Source: Ditylenchus dipsaci (taxonomy: Eukaryota; Nematoda; Chromadorea; Rhabditida; Anguinidae). Taken from it: DNA of 64,000 nucleotides. Position 1 is the stretch's first letter; each line of letters opens with the position of its first letter. The stretch is from positions 496,001 to 560,000 of the forward strand of contig SADC01001321.1 in NCBI GenBank assembly GCA_004194705.1, in the 5' to 3' direction. Shown in pieces: positions 35,701-47,300 of the stretch. The notes beneath the pieces are model-generated. The model worked only from the letters and a program-made list of their open reading frames with translations, was not told the DNA's origin and ran no database searches. The position numbers and the translations under genes are program-made.

Positions 35701-36797
35701 CCAAGATATCCGCGTAAAATGCGAAAATTCAATTGAGCGGATCAGAATTCCAGTCCGATGGGCTTAATCATGGCGATGGCGATTAAGCCCTGAATTGCAG
35801 ATTTTTGGGTGTTTGGAGTGATTCAGGCTGGATTAGTGTAGAATTCTGGGCGATTAAGCCCATCGGACTGGGATTCCGATCCGCTTAATCGGTTTTTTGC
35901 AAAAAGTTTAGTCCCACCCCTTCAGTCAACCCCCAAAAAACCAGTTATTTCTGCATTTTGGCTACTCCGACGTGAGTTCTGGGCGATCCTAATAAGGAGG
36001 GGTTGGTCTACTGCCTAACATACTAAAATGACCGCCAGGAGCAGTGCTGTAAATCAATGCTTTTGCGTTTTTTTGGCAGCAGCAGTGATTTAGTTTACTC
36101 GAAATCGTTATACAGATATGGATGATAGATCATTTCGTAGAGAAATTTCTCCGCTACAGAACAGTGCTGATATATTTTGCATATGAGCATATTTAAGGTT
36201 ATTTTAGGGTCGTTTTATAATTGAACTGCCCGGTGCAGCACTTGTGCCGATGCTTTTTTCGGCACCGGGCGCCATTCTAGTCTGTTCTTATACAAAATGG
36301 TATATAACAAACGTTCTTAGCGTAACTGGGTGCAGTGTATGGCGCCCGGTGCCGAAAAAAGCATCGGCACAAGTGCGGCACCGGGCAGTTCATCTATAAA
36401 ACGACCCTAAAATACCCTTAAATATGTTCATATGCAAGATATATCAGCACTGTTCTGTAGCGAAGAAATTTCTCTACGAAATGATGTACCATCCATATCT
36501 GTATAACGATTTCGAGTGAATTAAATCACTGCCGGTGCCAAAAAAACGCAAAACATCGATTTACAACACTGGTCGGGAGTTCAGCTTTCTAATAGTACTA
36601 AGAATAGACTTTTTTGATCAGTAAAGTTGAGATAAATCACCACTTGTTTGTTATTGTAGGGATTTTCTAAATGTTGTACCCTGACATTCTACAAGCCATA
36701 ACTTTCTGCAGACATGCTATTCAGATGAATGACGAAGTAAAAAAATAGGGGAAAAATCTCAATGTTGGCACTTAATACCCTTGACCCGTGACCCGCT
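32716..36797. repeat. Gene-free repeat stretch between receptor and MULE
   Basis: Contains: 33040-33195, a GC-rich palindrome of CGGCTCGGCGCGCCG/AAAATTTTCGG units bounded by CAAATTTG on both sides; 34528-34772, a diverged member of the CCGTAT MITE family with the shared core GGTCGATCTCGAGATTTTCGGGC; 35105-35165, four copies of a GGTGCCGAGTTTTCC unit; 35170-35310, a block repeated at 39760-39885 (CTAGCGCCGAAATTTGTTTTACAAC...GGTGATCCCGCGCTAAT); 35720-35890, a GGATCAGAATTCCAGTCCGATGG mirror; 36045-36570, a large mirror (GCAGTGATTTAGTTTACTCG / CGAGTGAATTAAATCACTGC). No exon recognised. Confidence 0.5.
34234..34312 (-). repeat. tRNA-like block, minus strand
   Basis: On the minus strand: GGGGGTTTGGTGGCCTACTG with GGTTAAGGCG (good A box and D arm), a pairable CCCT...AGGG anticodon-arm-like piece, GGGATCAAATATCCC (T arm, B-box-like), and closing CCCC. 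The arm lengths are not standard. A decayed tRNA or SINE head. Confidence 0.45.
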
Positions 36798-36806
36798 GAA
36801 GTCTGG
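36798..36806. repeat. 9-bp target duplication, left copy
   Basis: GAAGTCTGG, identical to 39322-39330, immediately outside the MULE terminal inverted repeats. Confidence 0.8.
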
Positions 36807-39321
36807 CGGTACGTGTCATTTGTTCCCGGCGCCGTTTGTTCCCGGGGACCGTTTGTTCCCGGCCTATATAAAAGGGACGTTTGTTCCCGGCATATATAAA
36901 ATGACCGTTTGTTCCCGGATCGTATAAAAGGGACACTTGTTCCCGGCATGTGAAAAATGGCCATTTGTTCCCGGTGGTTGTTTGTTCCCGGCTCTTACTG
37001 TACGCCTAGTATAATAGAAACAATTACGTCTATGACCTTTTGTGTCCAACTCATATATTAAGGACAACTGTGTCCGACTTGTGAGTTTTGTGATTTTCAA
37101 GATGCACTTATCTTGCTGTAACTAATTTTATTGGTGTTTTTTATGACAACAAGCGAAACAATAACACAACAAAAAATCTATTGATCCATCACGAAATTGT
37201 GAGCCAGTCCCCGAAGGTACTCAATCAGGTTAGTTTGTCGATAGTGCTCAACTTTGCCCAAGATTCTGGCATCAGCCTCTCTATAGATTCTTCTTTTTCT
37301 CGGAGCCGCTATTCATGCCAAATATTGTTCATAGTCGAAATCATGTGTGCGCTGAATCCTCTTCAAATCTGCCAGAAGTCGACCTACGGTGGGATGTTCC
37401 ACTCCCAGAGCATCCTGCAATCTTCTATGCGCAGCCTCAGCAAAGTTGTTAGTTCGATCCTCACCTTCCAGAGTTCTATCGTAACAGGACCACAGATTTA
37501 CTGGAAACATTGGCGGATCCATAAGAGTGCCTGCAATCGAAAATCGCGTAAATTAACTTTGCCAAACATCGCCATGTAAAGTGAACTCACCGACATAATA
37601 CTGGCTGAAATAATGCATCACAGGAGACAGCTCTGCAGGCAAGTAGGCTTCGAGCTGAGCAAAACAGTTCCACACATCTAGCGGAGGCACAAAGGCGAGT
37701 GACATGATCATTCTGGCTTGGATCGAAAACTCTGGATCCCGGTAACGAACTACGAGATTGTTGTTTGACAGGCATTTCTTGAAATTGCGCATGAGGTGGT
37801 AGAAGCAGCCAGCAATGATAGATTCTATTTTTAGTAAAAAATGAAAAATCAGTCACAAAAAAGACAAGAAACTAACGAGGAAAAACTTCTTGCAGTGCTT
37901 GAATAGCGGCCAGCTCAAAATCAACAGAAAAAGACGCTGGTCTGAACTGAGGCCATACTTCTCTGATCATCTTGAATAGCTTCACGTAAGTTGGACGAGA
38001 CTTGTTCTTGAGCAAAGCATAAAGAACTGGAAAGACCCACTTTCCTCCGTTTTCTACACGAGCCGAACGCTCCGCCAAAACCACGTAAACCTGAAAGTGT
38101 GAAAATGAACAGAACAGGAAAATTGAAGTTTACTTGTGCAAACGGATGTGGCGTGATAGAGAAAGTGCCGTCCATGTAGACAATTTTCATTTCAGCCGAC
38201 CAATTGATGTTGCGCTCTCGTCCGAACAGCAGTACACTAGATAACACAAATGTTCATGACAATCAATCCATAATTACACAGCTTACCGTTCTGGATCTGC
38301 TATTTGCGCCCGGAATCCCCTAGCAAGAAGAGTTCTTGATCTCGAATGCCACTTTCGTAGAACTGACTTGCAGCAGGAATTTGAACATCCTCCACTCGAC
38401 GAGCCTCTACAACTGGAATTTGGTTCCTGATCCGAATTCTCCTCACCTGCTTACGAACGGCACTCTTAGAAAGACTGGAAGCCACAGCAATAGGAGCAGA
38501 CTGGAGTTCATGATTAAGCAGCTGCTGTGGCTTCTAAAACAAGGTGTTCATAACAAAAAGGCTATAATGACATACCTCACGCGTTTCGACTGATCTTTGC
38601 TTGATATTAGCTTTGATCTTGCTCACTGTGACGGCCATCGGATCAATTTCATGATTGTGCGGATATATTGAGTCATGCGGAATAAACTTGAGAAAGAGAT
38701 TTGAAGCCACAAGCGTGTGTAGTCGAGCCTTGCACTTTGCACCATTCCCACCATACGCTTTATCACACTTCCAATACTGCTTTGTTTCATCTTCATTTTT
38801 TTGATGCTTCATGAATCGAAAACCATGATGTATGGCCATATCATTTCCCTTCGATGACTTGACCATCGGAATAATATCCTCAAACACACAAAATATAATT
38901 CTCAATTCGAGACATATGGTCAGCTTACATCGTTTTGAGCGACAACTTGTTGGTTTTGATCAATGCGGGCAAGAACATTAGCAATGAAATCAAAATCCAT
39001 AACAGCACTGAAATATTTGTAAATTAAAAAAAGGAACTTCGGAACATAAACAGGTGAAAAACAACAAAAGTAACAAGGAAAATCAGAAAACTGAAAGATA
39101 GAGCAGGACTCGGGACAATTGTCACTTTTGTAAGAGCCGGGAACAAACGGCCACCGGGAACAAATGGCCACTTTTCACATGCCGGGAACAAGTGTCCCTT
39201 TTATACGATCCGGGAACAAACGGTCATTTTATATATGCCGGGAACAAACGTCCCTTTTATATAGGCCGGGAACAAACGGTCCCCGGGAACAAACGGCGCC
39301 GGGAACAAATGTCCGTGTCCG
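36807..39321 (-). mobile_element. MULE-type DNA transposon with tandem-repeat TIRs
   Basis: Terminal inverted repeats of about 190 bp (36807-37000; 39130-39321) consist of five to seven short units around GGGAACAAACGG spaced by different words (CCGTTTGTTCCCGG on the left). They are flanked by the direct repeat GAAGTCTGG at 36798-36806 and 39322-39330; 9-bp duplications are typical of Mutator-like elements. The interior encodes a FLYWCH plus MULE transposase on the minus strand. Two coding lesions suggest this copy is inactive or carries base errors. It is the only foldback-type element in the window with coding capacity. Confidence 0.9.
37178..39000 (-). pseudogene. FLYWCH + MULE transposase (two lesions)
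   Basis: Seven exons: 39000-38929, 38878-38576, 38533-38287, 38236-38134, 38090-37877, 37824-37591, 37530-37178. With both lesions bridged, the model is 508 codons in a consistent phase. Exon 2 carries a FLYWCH-type zinc finger (QYWKCDKAYGGNGAKCKARL, then HNHEID). Exon 4 has VLLFGRERN and YMDGTFSITPHPFAQ (first catalytic Asp in DGTF). Exon 5 has ASFSVDFELAAIQAL (second Asp), exon 6 IIAGCFYHLMRNFKKC (C/H motif of MULE transposases), exon 7 EGEDRTNNFAEAAHRRLQ. Lesions: one base missing at the C run 38317-38320 (G run on the coding strand), and an in-frame TGA at 37313-37315, after which coding similarity continues (RKRRIYREADARILGK ... FVMDQ) to TAG at 37178. Catalyses cut-and-paste transposition. 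Confidence 0.85.
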
Positions 39322-39330
39322 GAAGTCTGG

Positions 39331-40013
39331 GGGAGCTATAACAAAGTTCCTATCAAATTTGAGAATCAAATATTTACTGTCTTGAGATAAATTTTAAATT
39401 TCACAGTGACTTTTAAATTTTAAGAACAGCTTCCCACGCAAATCGACTATGCTGAGAACGAATCAAGTCACAGAATCTACAGTTTTTTTTATAGCGAAGA
39501 CAAAGTTATAGGAAAATTGGACCCTAGTAGTGAATACCCCCCCCCCCCCCAACGATTTTCACCTTTTTTACTTAAGTAAAAAGTAACCAAATTTATGTCC
39601 CAGACCCCGGAAAATATCCTTGAGCTCTTTATTAGTCACAACTTCCGTACGCTGGCCCATTCTCAAGCCTAAGGGTTAAGCCTAAAATTGTTATTTGAAA
39701 GGGTAGTTACAGCAATTTTTAAAAGGTCGGATTCTTGAGGGGGAGGGAGGTTATTCGCTACTAGCGCCGAGATTTGTTTTACAACTTACACATTCATTCG
39801 AAAATATCAAGAACAAAATTAGGGTGATCCCGCGCTAATCCGAATTCCGCAAATTCATATGTTTATCAAGTTTCACGGTGATTGAACTTGCCTAGCGATT
39901 ATAATAGGCCAAAAAATGCACAAGAGGATACGTTTATTACATGCCGAAATTACAGGAGCGCCTATTAGACAGCAACGAAAGATAATTCGAACATATGTTT
40001 CCAGTTCGTTACT
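39331..40013. repeat. Gene-free stretch between MULE and NDUFA5
   Basis: 39525-39770 is a member of the CTAGTAGTGAATACC...GGTTATTCGCTACTAGCGCC repeat family, and 39770-39885 repeats 35185-35310. A minus-strand AATAAA (39933-39938) lies downstream of the NDUFA5 stop. Confidence 0.5.
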
Positions 40014-41527
40014 TTAATGGATCGGCCATCTCCACTGCTCTTCTGCCGGCTTCTCCGCCAATGGCTCCCACACTTTGTGCTGAAGCAGAACTTGCGCCGC
40101 TTGGTACTCATAATGAGCCTAAAATATGAGTACTGCTTCACCGCACAAACGAATCAGTAAACAAAAAATGTACCTGCTCGACCACCTCCTCAAGCTGTCC
40201 CATTCCAATTTTCTCTTCTAGTTTCAGCACATCCGGCTCCTACAAAACACATGTTATCTAATAGAGGAGATTAAGGGTACACATGACCTGGTTTACGAGT
40301 TCGAGTCGCTGATTGACCAGCTTTTCAGTGTATACACGATAGGCAGCATCGGCAGGAAAGTTTTCAAGAACAGGAAGAATACGGTCATAGGCAGCTCGAA
40401 GACTGTGATGTGGACTTTCATCAACGAACATTCCGTCAGGCCTGTTGTCTGAAAGTACAAACATGAGTTCTGCAAGCAATTAATATGTTGCGAAGCTGAC
40501 AAGGAACATATCCCGCAGCTAAACCGTACTAAATATCCTTAACATAATCTATGAGTTACTGACAAATTCAAGTGATCGAATCTATTTACTAAAGATACCC
40601 AGAAGAGACAACCTACAAAACAATCCTTGCATCAAGCAGGTATCATGGTCTTTTTACCTTATGCAGGGTGTTTCAAATCTTTCCGACATTTTTAAACGGT
40701 CATAGTTTCTTTCGGCAACCGGACATTTAGCATAATTTGTGCAATTCGTCCGCGGACATTTAGCATAATTTTTCGGTATGATTCGGCTGTTTGCCTGAAT
40801 CATACCGAAAAGTTATGCTAAATGTCCGCGGACAAATTGCACAAATTATGCTAAATGTCCGGTCGCCGTTTTTTCACAGACCGAACTTTTTATTTCTGTA
40901 AACGCAGATCGGCTCAGCTTTTTGGTGAAATTTTTCGGTATATAAAGTCAAATACACGATTTTTGCTTGGCCTCACCCATCCAAAGGCCATCCATTCGCC
41001 AGAGCCCAAACCACAGGTGGACCAAGCAAAAATCGTGTTTTTGACTTTATATACCGAAAATTTCTCATCAACAGCTGAGCCGATCTGCGTTCACAGAAAT
41101 AAAATATTCGGTCTGTGAAAAAATTTATGACCCTTTAAAAGTGTCAGAAAAATTTGTGACATCCTGAATATAGAAGCGTGACGGAATTTATGAGTAACTC
41201 AGCTATTGTGTTGCAACTCAAGAAAATGGTGACCCAGACATCATGGTTCAAGCATGTTCATTGCCAGTTCAACTGGATGTTAAGAAAGTATAAAATGCGA
41301 ACCTGTTTGTAAAAATCTTTTGAAACCTTCGCTTCATCCTTTTTGAACTTAGTGACGAAAGGATTCTAAATAAGTCACTATATTTAGTATTGAATCCTAT
41401 AAAATGATGTAGATTAATAAAGCGACAACTACATACTTACGTCATAGAGTGAGCGGTATGAACTAATGCACAGATTACTGGTCCTATTGACTCCCCGAAA
41501 AATACTAGCGAGCGTCAGATTGGACAT
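40014..41527 (-). CDS. Mitochondrial complex I subunit NDUFA5
   Basis: Five exons: 41527-41441, 41365-41303, 40448-40288, 40239-40174, 40118-40014 (TAA), about 160 residues. The start MSNLTLASIFRGVNRTSN is Arg/Ser-rich without acidic residues, like a mitochondrial presequence. Then come TTGLTG, MFVDESPHHSLRAAYDRIL, ENFPADAAYRVYTEKLVNQR, EPDVLKLEEKIGMGQLEEVV and WEPLAEKPAEEQWRWPI. These are the ETC-complex-I conserved region and its hallmark C-terminal W-P-x-x-E...QW-W-P-I. This is an accessory subunit of the peripheral arm of NADH dehydrogenase on the matrix side. One base is missing at the C pair 40433-40434 (ACGGGAATG expected, ACGGAATG present on the coding strand); restoring it makes exon 3 a multiple of three. 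Intron 2 is swollen to about 850 nt by an inverted repeat. A conserved single-copy gene, so a sequencing error is more likely than a pseudogene. Confidence 0.88.
40675..41166. mobile_element. Nested inverted repeat in NDUFA5 intron 2
   Basis: Outer arms (GGGTGTTTCAAATC...AACGGTCATA / TATGACCCTTTAAAAG...GTGACATCCTGA) contain two side-by-side hairpins: 40722-40865 (GGACATTTAGCATAATTTGTGC ends) and about 40870-41120 (TTTTCACAGACCGAA ends, core GATTTTTGCTTGG). Confidence 0.6.
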
Positions 41528-43831
41528 CAAAGCAAGTCTGATCTAAAAGCACTTGAATGGAAAGCGATTAATTGACAGAAGCGATTAAAATGTTAGGTAG
41601 TTCGGAAAGTGCACGTTTTGGAATTTGTGAAAATCTGCTTCATTTTCATTTTTGACATTTTTGTGGAGCTCTCCGATTTTTTTTAGAGAAAAGTAACCTT
41701 TTTTGCCTATTTTGAAGAAAGGTCATAGATTTGAGGGTGTGAGATTCACAGATTCTAGATTATAAATTTGGCGCTCACCCCTTTGGGTCGATAAAGGTCT
41801 GAATCCTATGTGTTTTAGGTTTTACATAAAAAATCTAACAAAATATTACAAAGCAAATAAAACCATCGCAAAATGATCTCGTAAAAATTCAGCGTGTGCA
41901 CTTCGCCAAAAAGCTACTTTTTCTGGAAATTTAAATAGAAAATGGAATTTGGTCTAGAGAAATGGGTCTTGCCACATCAGGCGAGGCGTTGAACACGTGA
42001 TCTAGGTATGTTCACATAATCCGAATCCCGCACCCACACCCGCACCTAGACTCACACTCGTGTTAATAAGTAATTTTAAACTAGTCAAAATTGACGAGTG
42101 TGGGTGTGGGGTTTCAGCGTTCACATATAGAGTGCGGATGTGGGAGTGGGTCTGAGCGCTATTGTGAATGTAAAAATAGCCTTTTGCAAGGTAAAATATC
42201 GACTGACCACGAATTTGACTGACCACTATCAACTGACCACGGTATGAATTGACCACTATCAACTGACCACGGTATCGACTGACCACTATCAACTGACCAC
42301 GGTGTCGACTGAGTTGTGGGTACTTATTGGGTTGGGGTCACACCTCATATTTTTTTACAAAACAGCGACACATACTAATTTTATTCAATAGTTCCTCAAT
42401 TCTATCAATCAATATCACTTTTCGCACACATAATATTCAAATACTTGCTTCCAAAAATTTCCCACCGCATAAGCAAGTTCGGGCCGAGTGAATTAATCCC
42501 AAATTTAGCAGCCATTCAAGAAATGTATTGCCATCCCAAGAAAGCCTTTCGTAAAGTTTGTCAAGGTTGAACGATCGAAACTCCTCCATTTTAATTCTAA
42601 ATATCAAAAAAAATTGGAGAAAACAGTTTACACGAAAATAATAAAGCCGTAAAAAGAAAAGAGACGTTAAAAATTGATCATACACCAAAAATATGAGGTG
42701 TGATCCCAACCCAATAAGTACCGAAATACTAACCACACAAAAAACATCAACTCCAGTCTTGCCGTCCTTCAAAGAGTGACACACAAAGTCAGACTCCTGG
42801 CCTAGTTGGTCCTAAGCAATTGGAATAGGTATACAGGTGTGTCAAAATTACGCGATCACCTAGACAAGTTTATATATGTCGCCTTTAATACCTCTTGCCT
42901 GGTCGATTTCCGAATTTCGGACCCTATCCTTCAGAAATATCAACTCCACTCAGGATGAGAAGCAACAGTTTTGATAAGTAATAAAGAACCAGAAATTTTC
43001 CTTGTGAAATGATTATTTTCGAGAAATTTATTATTTTCGACATCTTGGCAGCCATTTTCATCACCCTTACCTGTTGAAATTTCGATTTAATGTGAGGCGA
43101 TGAAAAAAAATTTAGTGCTAGTTGTAGCGCAGCTCAAGTACTACAAAACCTATTTCACAAAAAAATTGAAATTTCAAAGTGTTGAGATATGGACTTTAAC
43201 AAAAAAAAACAGAAAAGAACTGAAATTCAGTTTTTCGTCTTTTGTTCAAAATTGTCACAAATTTTCAGAAATGTTTTATTGAAAAAGATATATCTTGACA
43301 TCTTTATTTCGAAAAAAATTCTAATAAATGATTTTTGTAGCCCTTGATCTTCGCAACAATATAGCGCGAGAAAAGAAGCTGAAGCGATTTACGAAAAACT
43401 CGAAATTTCAGCCAAAAAAGCTGTCCTTTTGTCAAAAATAATCGAATTTTCAAAAACAATTTTTTCGTAGGGAAAAAAAGTTTCCTGTAAAACCAAAATG
43501 TGGTTCTTCAATCGTAAGGTGGGAGCTTTCAAACAAGCATAAGCTTTCTTAGATGTATTCAGTGCTTAAATTTAGGAATTTCGGCACCGGCACCGCACCG
43601 GCCTGTAAAATCTGGCCTGTGAAAACCGCGCACTGGCGGTGCCGCACCTGTGCCATTTACAGCACTGGATGTGTCCGGATGAAAAAAATTACAAACTAAA
43701 CCAATTTTAGTTTAAAAAAGCATCCTGTACAAAGTGTTTAAAAAAAACCTGGTCAAAAAATCTCCATGTTTTTTTAAAATACCCTGTGCAGCCCAGAGAA
43801 CATGATTTTTTCGTATGTCAAAAAGCCTCAC
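41528..43831. repeat. Gene-poor stretch with repeat arms and a transposon fragment
   Basis: 42000-42160 is a CCCACACCC/GGGTGTGGG-rich mirror. Positions 42196-42311 are about seven degenerate units of AACTGACCACGGTAT, likely one tandem arm of a foldback element. Positions 42311-42722 are a separate inverted-repeat element (next entry). Positions 42790-43710 are AT-rich with no exon I can support; 43570-43660 is a GGCACCGGCACCGCACCGGC-rich patch. Confidence 0.45.
42311..42725 (-). mobile_element. Short inverted-repeat element with possible Merlin-like N-terminal ORF
   Basis: Ends GGTACTTATTGGGTTGGGGT and ACCCAACCCAATAAGTACC, with inner ATATGAGGTGTGA pairs. On the minus strand an ORF reads MEEFRSFNLDKLYERLSW then FLEWLLNLGLIHSARTCLCG. 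The pattern 'FL-WL---GLI----C-CG' is reminiscent of the N-terminus of ISXO2/IS1595-like (Merlin) transposases; the DDE part is absent. Family call is inference. Confidence 0.4.
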
Positions 43832-44323
43832 TCTGCATATATACATTAACTTGTCAGAACTTTCCAAAGTGGTCTTGAGTGCCCTCTTGACATAACTGGC
43901 ACCCCCATCGTCCAGCTTGCTGGAGTGGTGATGATTGCCCAGGGGTTCAAAGCTCTCGTCATCCAGAAACACCGTCTGCTCAACCACTCGCACATGAGTG
44001 GTCTTGGCGGCAGAGTAGTCGGTGGAGTCCAGCACTGTCTCGCCCCAGTAAAGCCAGTGGTCATTGTTGATGACTCTGGAGCATGAGTAATCTGCCTGAA
44101 ACATGCAAAAAGATTACAAAAAAAAAGAATTTGCGACTTAGCTAAGGCTAAAGAGCCAAACCTGAGACAAATAACTGAGATGCACCAAGTGGAAGTCGAC
44201 GAAGTGGGGTCTGACCAACCGGTTGCATAAAGTGGACTTGCCCACTCCACTGACCCCTTCACCTGATCTGCGCCACTCAGACCGATGACACATAGCGTGG
44301 TTATGTGGCGAGCCTTGGTTTGT
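43832..44323 (-). CDS. p190-RhoGAP-like N-terminal GTPase domain, fragment
   Basis: Two exons: 44323-44162 and 44095-43832. Together they read ITTLCVIGLSGADQVKG, then GVSGVGKSTLCNRLVRP (P-loop), FHLVHLSYLSQADYSCSRVI, NNDHWLYWGE, THVRVVEQTVFLDDESFEP, and SYVKRALKTTLESSDKLMYI. This is a close match to the start of ARHGAP5/ARHGAP35: the same insert before the P-loop, CNRFVRP, the FHLDH/LS block, VNNDHFLYWG and VEQTEFIDD. The P-loop frame breaks by one base at the C run 44254-44257 (GGGGG expected, GGGG present on the coding strand). The remaining G motifs, FF domains and RhoGAP domain are not found between here and NDUFA5, and no start exon is seen. An isolated fragment or exons separated by long introns; p190 proteins inactivate Rho at the membrane and actin cortex. 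Confidence 0.75.
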
Positions 44324-47300
44324 CTACAAAAAAACTTTTATTTTAGTCAAACTATATAACAAGATGCTCCAAGTATTTTCTGCACTGCCACCATAAAGGT
44401 GAATGCAAAATAGACAAGGGTATTTTACAGCTCCTCGATAGAAACAAGATGGTATGACGGTTGGCAAAAAAAACCACTTTGCGAGGTAACTTTTTCGCAA
44501 AAAAGAAGTTCCATCGAAACCGCTATTTGGCACAACGTCCTTACGCACAAAACCATTTCTCAAAGGGTCAATACTTTTTTTCCGACTAAAACACTCTTTT
44601 TTCCGACTAATTTTTCATTTGCATTTTTCTTCGAGTTTTGGTCTTAATTTTTAATTTTTTTTAGCAATCTCGTGTAGTTCAGAATCTCAGCTTTCTAACG
44701 AGCCATCAAACTCCACTGAATAATATAGACAATTGTTCGAAAAATAGAGATTTAGGAGTGGAAAAAAGTAACAGCTATCTTTTTCAAACCCTTAAATATT
44801 TTCATTCATGAAATCTTTCCTTCCATTTGATAGCTCGTTAGAGAGCTGAGATTCTGGGCTACCCGTTGATGCTAAGACTTTTAAAAATTGAGATAAAAAC
44901 TTGAAGGAAAATGCAATTATTAAAGTTAGTCGGAAAAAGAGTATTTTGGTTGGGCAAAAAAAGTATTGTCTTTTCTCAAAGTAACATTTGGAGAAATGAC
45001 CAGGTCGCAAATTTGCTATTTTGCAGCAAAAACCATTTCGAAAATTTTGCGAAATGGCAGTTTGCAAAAGGGGGTTTTAATGGAATTTTTTTTGCGAAAC
45101 GGTTCTTTTGCCAAACGGGTTTTGTGGGACAATACTTTTCTTTTGACGCAAGCCCACTTTTTGTGTCGGAAATTTTGTTTAGTTTGTTTTGCAGCATTAG
45201 AATGAAAGTTTTCAACTTTTTAAAAAGTTTTAACGTCATCATGTAGCCTCGCGACTCTAGTTTCCAATTGGCTCATACTGATTTGGTTTGCGAAAAGGCT
45301 GAAATATGCCACGAAAAAGATTATTTCTGCCACGAAAAACGACATACCACGAAAAAGCGGAAATGTGCCACGAAAAAGCTGAAATGTGCCACGAAAAAAA
45401 TTATTTATGCCTTTTTCTGCCCAAGACAACAAAATTTTGCAATATTTTGCAAGAATTCAAATTTTTTAGTCATGAAATAACTTGGATTCCTCAGAATCCC
45501 ACCCCGGAATGGCCAGAAGCCCCTGAAAGTTGGTTTTTTGGGGTTTACTAGAGGGGAGTGAACTTTTTGTGAAAATTCGATTGAGCGGATCAGAATTCCA
45601 GTCAGATACGCTAAATTGCTCAGAAATCCACCCTGAACCACTCAAACCACCAAAGACATGGAATTCTGGGCGATTAAGCGTATCTGACTGGAATTCTGAT
45701 CCGCTCAATCGATTTTTCGTAAAAAGTTTACCCCCTCTAGCAAACCCCAAAAACCAACTTTCAGGGGCTTCTGGCCATTCCGGGGTGGGATTCTGAGGAA
45801 TCCAAGTTATTTCATGACTAAAAAATTTGAATTCTTGCAAAATATTGCAAAATTTTGTTGGTCTTGGGCAGAAAAAGGCATAAATAATTTTTTTCGTGGC
45901 ACATTTCAGCTTTTTCGTGGTATGTCGTTTTTCGTGGCAGAAATAATCTTTTTCGTGGCATATTTCAGCCTTTTCGCAAACCAAATCAGTTTATGCCGTT
46001 TCCAATGAGGTATCATTTTTTGCATCATCTTTGAAACATGTAACGCAAAGGGTAAACGTATGAAACAAAATTGTTGTTCTGATTTGGTTCATACGTTTAC
46101 CTTTTTGTGCTACATTTTTCAGAGATGATGCGATAAATGATACCTCATTAGAAACTAGAGTCGCAGGGCTACATGATGACGTTGAAACTTTTTTGAAAAG
46201 TTGAAAATTTTCAATCTAATGCCTCAAAACAAAAATTTGCGCCGAAAAAAGTGGATTTGCGCCAAAAGAAAAGTATTGTCCGTTTTTCGCCGACTGTCAT
46301 ACCACCAGAAAAAACCAACATTTTGTCTTTCGAAAAAATTGTTGTCGATGTCATGTTGCAGTTGAGAAACATGGATACAAAATGAGCTATGTAGAAAGTA
46401 TAGTAAACTTTCGGCGCTACTTGGATATAATCCCCCCCCCCCCCCCCAAATCAACTTTTTGAAAAAGTGTTTCCAAGCACCCTATATCGACCTAAAATGG
46501 CCTCGGGAGTTCAAAAAAGGCATCATTTTTGAGTTTTGGTCTAGAAAAAATTGAGTTTTTAGACCATCCGAAATTACCCATTTTGACCATTCTTTAAGTG
46601 ATTTAAGTCTGTATTTGGGTGGAAATGGACCAAAAATGGGCCAATTTTGAACAAAAAGGAATATGTTAAACATAGTTTTGTATACTGGGGCCTACTGCGT
46701 AAATAAACTCTAGCATGCATGTTTTTTTCGTGCATCCAGAATCCCTTTCGAGTGATTTGTGTCTCAGGTATGTGTGTGTGCGCATCTCTAACCTACCATG
46801 CCCCCTGCGCCTCCTTGGTAGGTTAGATATGCGGGCACTCAATTACCTTAGACATGATTCCATTCCGGGTATATCCAAGTAGGGTCAAACTTTCGATACA
46901 CGGTGACTCTAAATATAGTACGTTTTTCAGATCCCAGCGACCGCACTATATCGAGAATTAAACGCGGATGATTAAAAGTTAAAAATGTCGAGTGGGTTAA
47001 ACTTAAAGGGGCATGCTTGCCTAAGGCAAAACTTGTCTTCGCCAATTCAAAAAATTCTCCCGAATCATTGAACTTCTGTACGGACTTTTCAACTTGATTT
47101 CTAACAAAACTATACCTGAAATTAAATTCTAGGCCTTGTTTTGTTAGAAACCAAGCTAAAAAAATCTGTACAGAACTTCTGTAACAGAAGTTCAATGATT
47201 CGGAAAAAATTTGAATTCCCGGGGACAAATTGTGAAACAGGTGAGCATGCCCCTTTAAGAGCTGCACTCGGTCCGGCTGCCGATCCGCTTGTATTCTATA

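Noticed and set aside
36689..37100. ORFs with repeated GTNGHFxxAGNKCPF-like units
   Set aside because: Translations of the MULE terminal repeat array, mirrored at 39164-39385.
38300..38330. A 33-nt intron as explanation of the MULE frame change
   Set aside because: GTGGCATT...TTGCTAG would fit GT-AG and phase but is much shorter than any other intron here, and the skipped residues look coding; one missing G in a run is simpler.
45530..45796. ORFs around 45.5-45.9 kb, mirrored on both strands
   Set aside because: Lie within the 45269-45997 foldback element; no domain, and repeats of the same text occur at 54.4 kb.
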